From Actinomycetes bacterium (GTDB lineage Bacteria > Actinomycetota > Acidimicrobiia > Acidimicrobiales > RAAP-2), in the NCBI GenBank assembly GCA_021807965.1, contig JAKBCI010000141.1, forward strand, positions 1 through 5,165: a stretch of 5,165 bases of DNA. The letters are read 5' to 3'. The position numbers and the translations under genes were made by a program. This document shows, piece after piece, positions 1 through 5,054 of this stretch. Every line of letters starts with the position of its first letter. Position 1 is the stretch's first letter. The notes under the pieces were generated by a model. It did not search any database. It worked only from the letters and a program-made list of their open reading frames with translations, and was not told the DNA's origin.

Positions 1-2448
1 GTCGTAGCGACCCTCTCGGGTGGCGTGCTGGAGCTTTTGGACCGTGTGGGGGTTGAACAAATGGAGCTCACCGTCTCGGCGCCACTGGTACTCGCCGACG
101 TTGGGCAGTGCGGTCGGCTCGGTGCCGTACGCAGCGTCGTGCCACGCGAGCAAGTCACGCGCGATTCGCGTCAGTCCAGCCCCCCCAATCCGTGAGCGGA
201 AGCCCGGAAAGTACCGACCCAGGAGATCGTCGTCGAGCCCCAACGCTTCAAAGAGCTGCGAGCCGACGTAACTGGCTACCGTCGACACGCCCATTTTCGA
301 CATCACCTTCACCAGGCCTTTGGTCAAGGCCTTGGCGTACTGGTAGCGCCCCTCGAAGGCACTGCGCTGATCGATTTCGCCTTGATCGACGAGAGCGTCG
401 ATCGACTCGTAGGCGAGATAGGGGCAGACGGCGGATGCGCCGAACCCGATGAGCAGGGCGACATGGTGAACCTCGCGCGCGTCGCCCGCTTCCACGACGA
501 GCGCCGCGCGAGTTCGCAGATGCTCGTCAACCAATCGATGGTGAACAGCCGACACGAGCAGCAGGCTGGGAATCGCGGCTTGCGTCGCGCTGGTGTTTCG
601 ATCCGACAGGATGAGCACGTTCGCCCCCGCTCGAACGTGCTCGACCGTCTCGTTCGCGAGTCGATCGACGGCCTTCGCCAACCGATCGCCAGGATCCCCG
701 TCGCCGTCGACGTCAAAGAGCCCGTCGAGCGCCACGGGTGTGAAGCCGCTCACCCGCTCATTCTCGTCGACGTAGCGGAGCTTCGCGAGATCCTCGATGC
801 TGAGCACCGGTGAGGGCAGCACGATCTGGTGACAGTGCGAGGGGCCCTCGGTCAGGAGGTTCTCTTCGCCGCCGAGCGAGACCCGCGTCGAGGTCACGAG
901 CTCTTCGCGAATCGCGTCGAGCGGCGGATTGGTCACCTGGGCGAAGAGTTGGCTGAAGTAGTCAAAGAGCGACCGCGGCTTGTTCGACAGGACCGCCAGG
1001 GCGCTGTCGGAGCCCATCGACCCGATGGGCTCTTCGCCGACCTGGGCCATGTGGCGGATGATGAGTCGCAGGTCCTCCTCGCCGTAGCCAAAGGCGCGCT
1101 GGCGCTGGCGAACCGAGGCGTAGCTGGGCAGCAGCATGGGTCGCGCCTCGAGGTCCTCGAGCGTGACCTGTTCGTTGGCTAGCCAGTCGCCGTACGGGGC
1201 GCGTCGGGCGAGCTCGTCCTTCACCTCGTCGTCGTGGACGATTCGCCCGCGCTCGAGGTCAACCAGAAAGACCTTGCCGGGCTGGAGGCGTCCCTTGGCG
1301 ACCACTGAGCGAGGATCGACAGCGAGGACGCCGACCTCGCTCGCGAAGATGACGCGATCGTCGTCGGTCACCCAGTATCGCGCCGGGCGTAGACCGTTGC
1401 GGTCGAGCACCGCCCCGACCACGTTGCCGTCACAAAACGTGATCGAGGCGGGCCCGTCCCACGGTTCCATCAGCGCGGCGTGATAGCGGTAGAAGTCGCG
1501 GCGCACCGGATCCATTGCCGTCGATCGTTCCCAGGCCTCTGGAATCATCATCAAGATGGCGTGGGGCAACGTTCGTCCGGCGCGCACGAGTAGTTCCACC
1601 ACCTCATCGAAGCTCGCTGAATCACTCATCGACTCGGTAATGATCGGCGTGAGCTCGGCTAGCGGCACCGGTAACGACGGTGATCGCAGCGTCGTCTCTC
1701 TCGCCGTAATCCAGTTGCGATTTCCCCGAATTGTGTTGATCTCGCCGTTGTGCGCGATGAACCGAAACGGCTGGGCCAGCTCCCAGCGCGGCAGCGTATT
1801 GGTGGAGAACCGGCTATGCACGACCGCCACCGCCGACGCGAGTTTCGCATCGGCAAGGTCCGCGAAGTAGCGGCGCAACTGGGGGGCGCTCAGCATGCCC
1901 TTGTACACGAGCACGGCCGCCGAGCACGACGCGGCGTAGGCGCCCGTCTCGTGCTCGACCAGACGACGCAGGCAAAACAGGGCGTTTTCCAGTTCCGGCG
2001 TTGGTCGCGCGGCTTGGGACGTCACGAGCTGCATGACGAAGCGCGGCTCGCTCGACGCTGACGTTGGACCGAGGATGCTCGAGTCGACTGGCACGTCACG
2101 CCACCCACGACTGAGGAGTCCCAATCGGAGGGCCGCACGTTCCGACGCGGTCCGTACGAGCTCGGGCGTGATCGAGCGGTCGATCATCCAGTGCACGACG
2201 CCGTACTCACCGAGTGGGGGTACGGCGTCGAACCACTGGCGAACCGCTTCGTCGGGCATCTGGATCAAGACGCCCGCGCCGTCGCCCGAGTCAGCGTCGG
2301 CGCCGGTCGCCCCGCGGTGCTCGAGATTCTCCAGGATCACGAGTGCGTCGGTGACGGTTCGGTGCGTACGCTGACGCGTGAGGTCCGCCACCACACCGAC
2401 ACCACAGGCGTCGTGCTCGAAGGAGGGGTCGTAGAGTTCTCTGGTCAT
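1..2448 (-). CDS. gltB: Glutamate synthase (GOGAT) large subunit, N-terminal 816 codons, partial at window edge
   Basis: The GOGAT large subunit transfers the glutamine amide nitrogen to 2-oxoglutarate in the cytoplasm, normally paired with the small subunit GltD. Reading the minus strand from the ATG at 2448 gives an unbroken frame to position 1. The catalytic Cys15 sits in EHDACGVG; by family precedent a short propeptide is cleaved to expose it. The class II glutamine amidotransferase domain is complete, with HSRFSTN at residues 211-217, HNGEINTIRGNRNW at 233-246 and LDRNGLRPARYW at 348-359. The central domain follows, with SMGSDSALAVLS from 477 and QVTNPPLDAIRE at 504-515. SKMGVST at 717-723 and LFNPHTVQKLQ at 797-807 mark the entry to the FMN barrel, which lies off the window together with the 3Fe-4S cysteines. 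About 55% of a usual ~1500-residue protein is present. I checked the translation in 60-base blocks and found no frameshift. No clear Shine-Dalgarno precedes the ATG. Several long antisense ORFs here are codon-bias shadows. Confidence 0.97.
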   Translation of the reverse strand, partial: MTRELYDPSFEHDACGVGVVADLTRQRTHRTVTDALVILENLEHRGATGADADSGDGAGVLIQMPDEAVRQWFDAVPPLGEYGVVHWMIDRSITPELVRTASERAALRLGLLSRGWRDVPVDSSILGPTSASSEPRFVMQLVTSQAARPTPELENALFCLRRLVEHETGAYAASCSAAVLVYKGMLSAPQLRRYFADLADAKLASAVAVVHSRFSTNTLPRWELAQPFRFIAHNGEINTIRGNRNWITARETTLRSPSLPVPLAELTPIITESMSDSASFDEVVELLVRAGRTLPHAILMMIPEAWERSTAMDPVRRDFYRYHAALMEPWDGPASITFCDGNVVGAVLDRNGLRPARYWVTDDDRVIFASEVGVLAVDPRSVVAKGRLQPGKVFLVDLERGRIVHDDEVKDELARRAPYGDWLANEQVTLEDLEARPMLLPSYASVRQRQRAFGYGEEDLRLIIRHMAQVGEEPIGSMGSDSALAVLSNKPRSLFDYFSQLFAQVTNPPLDAIREELVTSTRVSLGGEENLLTEGPSHCHQIVLPSPVLSIEDLAKLRYVDENERVSGFTPVALDGLFDVDGDGDPGDRLAKAVDRLANETVEHVRAGANVLILSDRNTSATQAAIPSLLLVSAVHHRLVDEHLRTRAALVVEAGDAREVHHVALLIGFGASAVCPYLAYESIDALVDQGEIDQRSAFEGRYQYAKALTKGLVKVMSKMGVSTVASYVGSQLFEALGLDDDLLGRYFPGFRSRIGGAGLTRIARDLLAWHDAAYGTEPTALPNVGEYQWRRDGELHLFNPHTVQKLQHATREGRYD

Positions 2449-2484
2449 AGCGTCACGGTTACGGGGCAACGCTGACCCACGGCC

Positions 2485-2490
2485 ACTATA
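2485..2490 (-). promoter_or_regulatory. Putative -10 box for gltB (TATAGT)
   Basis: On the minus strand TATAGT lies 36 bases upstream of the gltB ATG, close to the TATAAT consensus and of the TANNNT form. It predicts a start of transcription near 2478 and a leader of about 30 bases. No convincing -35 hexamer is visible 16-18 bases further upstream. Confidence 0.5.
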
Positions 2491-2517
2491 CCGAATTCGT
2501 CCGCCGCGACCGCGACC

Positions 2518-2523
2518 TACGCT
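2518..2523 (+). promoter_or_regulatory. Putative -10 box for a leaderless thiO transcript (TACGCT)
   Basis: TACGCT fits the TANNNT -10 form. It spans exactly -12 to -7 relative to the first base of the thiO GTG at 2530, so transcription is predicted to begin on the start codon. No Shine-Dalgarno sits between the box and the GTG, which supports leaderless translation. A tandem pair of CGCGAC (2505-2510 and 2511-2516) lies immediately upstream. No clear -35 element is seen. Confidence 0.45.
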
Positions 2524-2529
2524 GGGGCC

Positions 2530-3600
2530 GTGAGCGCGCGCGATACGTCGATCATCATTGTCGGTGCAGGAATCATTGGCCTCACCACCGCGTTTCGACT
2601 GGCCCAGCGCGGACACCGCGTGACACTGTTCGATCCGGCTCCGGCGATGGGCGCGACGCACGCCGCGGCGGGCATGCTCGCGCCGACGGCCGAGATCGCC
2701 CCCGGCGAACAAGAGAACTACCGGTATCAGCAGGGAGCCGTCGCGGCGTGGCGAGATCTGGCGAGCGAGCTCGCCGTGTTGACCGGCCGCGAACTGTCGA
2801 TTGTGCAAACCGGTACCTTGATCGTTGGCTGGGATAGCGGTGATCGCCGACTGATCGATCAGTTCCGAGGCGTGGCGCAGGATTTCGGCGCACCCCTGCG
2901 ACCCGTGGCGCGCGATAGTGAGCCGGAGATGTTTCGCGGCATTACGAGTCGGATACGCGACGGTCTCTTCATGAACGAAGATGCCTGGCTCGACCCCGAT
3001 GACGCAGTCACGTTGTTGCGCGAGGCCAATGAGCAACTCGCAGTTCAGCTCGTTCAAGAACGGGTGATCACCGTGGTATCGAGCGAGCACGGCGTGGCGG
3101 TACGCAGCGAATCGGGGGTAACCCGAGCGAATCGGGGCATTGTCACGACGGGAGCGGCGGGACTGCCGGCGGGACTGAGCGGACCCGAGTCAGCGCGGGT
3201 GCGCCCGGTGCGTGGCGTAACCGCGCGGGTGCGCGGGCTGGAACGGGTGAACGCCCCGACGATACGAGCATTCCTACGGGGGCGAGCGTTCTACATGGTC
3301 AGCCGGCCGGGGGGCTACCACGTTCTCGGCGCCACGGCGGAAGAGAAGGCGGAGCCACTGGTCGAAGTGGGCGAACTGGCACGACTGCTGCGTGACGGCC
3401 TCGACGTCGTTCCCGAGCTCGACGGGGCTACCTTCGTCGAGGTGCGCAACGGACTACGCCCGGCCACGCCGGACCTTCGGCCCTTCTTGGTCGAACTCGA
3501 CCCGCCGGGCTGGCTGTGGTCATCGGGACACTATCGCCACGGCGTCACGGTGGCGCCACTCGCGGCGGCGGACACGCTGGAAGCCCTGGAGCGACGGTGA
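2530..3600 (+). CDS. thiO: Glycine oxidase ThiO (FAD-dependent, thiazole branch of thiamine synthesis)
   Basis: ThiO oxidises glycine with FAD and O2 to the imine used to build the thiazole ring of thiamine, in the cytoplasm. The 356-residue product is of normal family length. A Rossmann dinucleotide-binding motif opens it: VGAGIIG at 11-17, with the ribose-binding acid Asp35 at the end of strand 2. THAAAGMLAP at 43-52 matches the conserved FAD and active-site loop of the Bacillus subtilis enzyme. Near the C-terminus GLRPATPD contains Arg310 and GHYRHG contains Arg336; by alignment from memory these match the substrate-carboxylate Arg302 and the nearby Arg329 of B. subtilis glycine oxidase. 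The GTG start at 2530 is chosen because it leads straight into the FAD motif and fits a leaderless promoter. The stop overlaps the thiS start. Activity on other D-amino acids is possible, but the thiS neighbour favours the thiamine role. Confidence 0.92.
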   Translation: MSARDTSIIIVGAGIIGLTTAFRLAQRGHRVTLFDPAPAMGATHAAAGMLAPTAEIAPGEQENYRYQQGAVAAWRDLASELAVLTGRELSIVQTGTLIVGWDSGDRRLIDQFRGVAQDFGAPLRPVARDSEPEMFRGITSRIRDGLFMNEDAWLDPDDAVTLLREANEQLAVQLVQERVITVVSSEHGVAVRSESGVTRANRGIVTTGAAGLPAGLSGPESARVRPVRGVTARVRGLERVNAPTIRAFLRGRAFYMVSRPGGYHVLGATAEEKAEPLVEVGELARLLRDGLDVVPELDGATFVEVRNGLRPATPDLRPFLVELDPPGWLWSSGHYRHGVTVAPLAAADTLEALERR

Positions 3601-3791
3601 TCAGACTCAACGGCGTCGAGCGGCCGTGGTCCGGGGGGACGGTGCGATCACTGCTCGACGACTTGGCACTCGATGGCCGTGGCGTGGCCGTGGCGCTGGA
3701 CGGTGAGATCGTGAGTCGGCGGGACTGGGAGAGGACCGCTGTCACGGAGGGTTGCGTGGTGGACGTGGTGACCGCGATGGCAGGAGGATAG
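3597..3791 (+). CDS. thiS: Sulfur carrier protein ThiS
   Basis: ThiS is a small ubiquitin-fold protein whose C-terminal glycine is adenylated and then thiocarboxylated; it donates sulfur to the thiazole synthase ThiG. The product has 64 residues, the usual length. It shows the family pattern: N-terminal IRLNG, VAVALDGEIVSRRDW in the middle (residues 30-44), a terminal VDVVTAMAGG strand and the essential Gly63-Gly64 tail. The GTG at 3597 overlaps the thiO stop in a GTGA arrangement, with GGAG at 3588-3591 five bases ahead, so translation is probably coupled to thiO. A start further upstream is possible in this frame but would add residues that do not resemble ThiS and would run deep into thiO. 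The last two glycines are both coded GGA and form part of the next gene's ribosome binding site. Confidence 0.93.
   Translation: MIRLNGVERPWSGGTVRSLLDDLALDGRGVAVALDGEIVSRRDWERTAVTEGCVVDVVTAMAGG
3782..3787 (+). promoter_or_regulatory. Strong ribosome binding site AGGAGG inside the end of thiS
   Basis: A perfect AGGAGG is made from the last base of the Ala codon GCA plus the two GGA codons for the ThiS C-terminal glycines. Ten bases separate it from the ATG at 3798. It is the strongest Shine-Dalgarno in the window and is the main argument that the short ORF after thiS is translated. Confidence 0.7.
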
Positions 3792-3797
3792 GTAACG

Positions 3798-3953
3798 ATG
3801 GCCCGAGACGAGATATTGGAAGCGCTCGACGAGCGAATTCTCGAAGCGATACGCGCCCGGGCGACCGGCGAGACGATCGCGTTCTTGTGCGAGGCGCGGG
3901 CGTGGCTCACCAACCCCGATCAGTCCCACGGCTCGCACCGACCACCGGCGTAG
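3798..3953 (+). CDS. Small unrecognised protein (51 aa), third gene of the thiO-thiS operon
   Basis: I do not recognise this protein and assign no function. The ATG begins 6 bases after the thiS stop and is served by the AGGAGG at 3782-3787. The sequence starts MARDEILEALDERILEAIRA and continues ATGETIAFLCEARAWLTNPD, ending in a polar tail with His, Ser and Pro. Residues 3-22 and 25-37 look like two amphipathic helices rich in Glu, Arg, Ala and Leu; there is one Cys (31) and one Trp (36). There is no signal peptide or membrane segment. By direct count, 41 of 51 codons end in G or C, which fits a real GC-rich gene. It sits where thiG usually follows thiS but is far too short and unlike ThiG. 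It could be a small accessory protein of the pathway, an unrelated conserved small ORF, or a decayed remnant. Confidence 0.65.
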   Translation: MARDEILEALDERILEAIRARATGETIAFLCEARAWLTNPDQSHGSHRPPA

Positions 3954-3967
3954 GACGACGCGGCGGC

Positions 3968-3973
3968 TAGGAT
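3968..3973 (+). promoter_or_regulatory. Putative -10 box for tRNA-Pro (TAGGAT)
   Basis: TAGGAT, of the TANNNT form, ends ten bases before the mature tRNA 5' end. Transcription would begin near 3980 with a leader of only a few bases, as is common for tRNAs. No good -35 hexamer is seen. Read-through from the thi operon is an alternative, since the small ORF stops only 30 bases before the tRNA. Confidence 0.35.
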
Positions 3974-3983
3974 TGACCGTTCA

Positions 3984-4062
3984 CGGGCTGTGGCTTAGTT
4001 TGGTCTAGAGCGCTCGGCTGGGGGCCGAGAGATCGGGAGTTCAAATCTCCCCAGCCCGACCA
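3984..4062 (+). tRNA. tRNA-Pro (anticodon GGG), CCA encoded
   Basis: The sequence folds into a full cloverleaf. The acceptor arm CGGGCTG (3984-3990) pairs with CAGCCCG (4052-4058) over all seven bases. The D stem is GCTT with GAGC, including one T-G pair, and its loop carries GG at 4002-4003. The anticodon stem is CTCGG/CCGAG (4013-4017, 4025-4029) around the loop CTGGGGG, giving anticodon GGG at 4020-4022. This reads CCC and, by wobble, CCU. The variable loop has five bases, AGATC. The T stem is GGGAG/CTCCC with loop TTCAAAT. The discriminator is A at 4059, followed by encoded CCA. The C1-G72 pair and G37 are usual for proline tRNAs. No intron or mismatch is seen. Confidence 0.96.
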
Positions 4063-4077
4063 GAGAACTCGTCCCCA

Positions 4078-4102
4078 CGCGCAGTCACGTCGTCACTGCG
4101 CG
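4078..4102. terminator. Possible bidirectional terminator hairpin between tRNA-Pro and the FAH-family gene
   Basis: A perfect 8-bp GC-rich inverted repeat, CGCGCAGT (4078-4085) and ACTGCGCG (4095-4102), encloses a 9-base loop. It lies 16 bases after the tRNA CCA and between two converging transcripts, so it could end either. Neither strand has a T-tract after it, so it is not a classic intrinsic terminator, and the stop codon of the minus-strand gene (4093-4095) falls at the loop/stem junction. One 8-bp repeat of this kind could occur by chance in a window of this size. Confidence 0.35.
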
Positions 4103-4944
4103 CGATTGCGAAGGGTGCCAAGACCGGTGATGGTGGTGACCACCTCGTCACCGGACCGCAAGAACACTGGTGGCCGCTGGCCTTGGCCAACGCCGTGCGG
4201 ACTTCCGGTGAAGATGAGATCGCCCGGGCGAAGCTCGCACACCCTCGAGATGTAGGTCACGATGTCATTGACGCTGAACACCATGTCGCGGGTCGTGGAA
4301 TCTTGATAGGTCCTGCCGTTGACACTGCACTGGATCCGCAAGTCCTGGGGATCCGCTACCTCATCGGTGGTGGTGATCCAAGGACCGACCGGCGCGAAGT
4401 TTCGATACGACTTGCCGAGGCTGAACTGGGGGGTTATGCCAGCCATTTGGAGATCGCGGTCGCTCAAGTCCTGGCCAACGCAGTAGCCCGCCACGGCCGC
4501 CATGGCCGTCGCTGGATTGAGATCGCGCCCGCCGCGGCCAATCACGACGACGAGCTCGGCTTCCCAGTCCACTCGGGTCCCCGGCAGCCCAAACGTGGCC
4601 GTGGCCCCCGCCAAACTGGACGCGAACTTCGCGAAGATCATCGGTTGACTCGGCGGCGCCAGTCCCATCTCTGCCGCGTGGGTTTGGTAGTTGAGCCCGA
4701 CCGCGAATACTTGGCTCGGTGCATCGACGACGGGGCCGAGCGACGCGGACGTCGCTAGATCCAGCATCCTCACCGACGTCGTGACGGTGGGCTGGTCGCC
4801 AACTAGCCACGCGCGGACCTCGTCTAGACGATCGAGTAGGGCCTCAGGTCGCGACGAGAAGCGTCCTCGAGACGCTTCGTGCACGTCGATAAGTCCTTCG
4901 TCGAGCACGATCATCGCGCGTCCGTCCACGTTGGCAACTCTCAC
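4093..4944 (-). CDS. Fumarylacetoacetate hydrolase (FAH) family protein
   Basis: The 283-residue product belongs to the FAH fold family of metal-dependent C-C hydrolases, isomerases, acylpyruvases and oxaloacetate decarboxylases. It has a poorly conserved ~75-residue N-terminal part followed by the catalytic domain. GLNYQTHAAEM (83-93) holds His89 and Glu92, matching the catalytic His-Glu dyad of FAHD1 in spacing. DWEAELVVVIG (126-136) holds the metal ligands Glu128 and Glu130, and GQDLSDRDLQ (157-166) holds Asp159, 29 residues after Glu130 as in FAHD1. Lys178 in GKSYRNFAPVGPW and the FTGSPHGVG loop (245-253) complete the site, so it should be active. The start is GTG at 4944, with GGAG at 4950-4953 five bases ahead; there is no in-frame start upstream. 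The substrate cannot be told from sequence; a 2-hydroxyhepta-2,4-diene-1,7-dioate isomerase or acylpyruvase role is typical of such proteins. It diverges from an OYE-family gene. Confidence 0.93.
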   Translation of the reverse strand: MRVANVDGRAMIVLDEGLIDVHEASRGRFSSRPEALLDRLDEVRAWLVGDQPTVTTSVRMLDLATSASLGPVVDAPSQVFAVGLNYQTHAAEMGLAPPSQPMIFAKFASSLAGATATFGLPGTRVDWEAELVVVIGRGGRDLNPATAMAAVAGYCVGQDLSDRDLQMAGITPQFSLGKSYRNFAPVGPWITTTDEVADPQDLRIQCSVNGRTYQDSTTRDMVFSVNDIVTYISRVCELRPGDLIFTGSPHGVGQGQRPPVFLRSGDEVVTTITGLGTLRNRAQ

Positions 4945-4949
4945 GGCAT

Positions 4950-4953
4950 CTCC
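4950..4953 (-). promoter_or_regulatory. Ribosome binding site deciding the FAH-family GTG start
   Basis: GGAG on the minus strand ends five bases before the GTG at 4944-4942. An out-of-frame ATG (4949-4947) directly abuts the GGAG and is too close to be used with it, so the GTG is preferred. The GTG frame alone gives the FAH-family protein. Confidence 0.6.
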
Positions 4954-4974
4954 AAGTACGTTTTCGCTCGAGCC

Positions 4975-4980
4975 AGTGTA
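4975..4980 (-). promoter_or_regulatory. Putative -10 box for the FAH-family gene (TACACT)
   Basis: TACACT on the minus strand fits TANNNT and predicts transcription starting near 4968, leaving a leader of about 24 bases that includes the GGAG. No convincing -35 hexamer is visible. Confidence 0.4.
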
Positions 4981-5020
4981 TCGACGCCGTCGTGGCGCGG
5001 GCGTGGACCGCGGACCCCGG

Positions 5021-5026
5021 TAGATT
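5021..5026 (+). promoter_or_regulatory. Putative -10 box for the OYE-family gene (TAGATT)
   Basis: TAGATT fits TANNNT and predicts a start near 5033, about 22 bases before the GTG at 5055, leaving room for the GAGGA ribosome binding site at 5044-5048. Copies of TGGACCG at 5004-5010 and 5026-5032 flank it. TACCTA (5034-5039) nearby does not fit the TANNNT form. Confidence 0.35.
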
Positions 5027-5054
5027 GGACCGGTACCTACGTCGAGGAACTACC

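Noticed and set aside
804..850. A stretch resembling a TPP riboswitch core (CTGAGCACCGGTGAGGGC)
   Set aside because: It lies inside gltB coding sequence encoding the conserved SHCHQIVLPSP region, does not contain the true CTGAGA core, and is not upstream of a thiamine gene.
382..1483. Plus-strand ORFs of 115-143 codons at 382-813, 829-1182 and 1136-1483
   Set aside because: They lie antisense to gltB, which is open and matches the GOGAT family throughout. They arise from GC-rich codon bias and do not resemble any family.
1..2448. Possible frameshift or pseudogene in gltB, because no complete ORF spans the region
   Set aside because: Translation of the minus strand in one frame gives continuous family sequence from residue 1 to 816. 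The gene simply runs off the left edge.
3193..3234. Direct repeat GCGCGGGTGCGC at 3193-3204 and 3223-3234
   Set aside because: It encodes two ARVR segments ten codons apart in ThiO (around residues 222-235). It is explained by Arg/Val-rich coding in GC-rich DNA.
3545..3970. Overlapping ORFs on both strands across the thiS region (minus 3545-3913 and 3648-3938, plus 3752-3970)
   Set aside because: They overlap thiS and the small ORF in other frames. The thiS and small-ORF frames have ribosome binding sites and coding-like third positions; these do not.
4183..4758. A 191-codon plus-strand ORF
   Set aside because: It is antisense to the FAH-family gene, whose catalytic motifs are intact, and has no recognisable domain or ribosome binding site.
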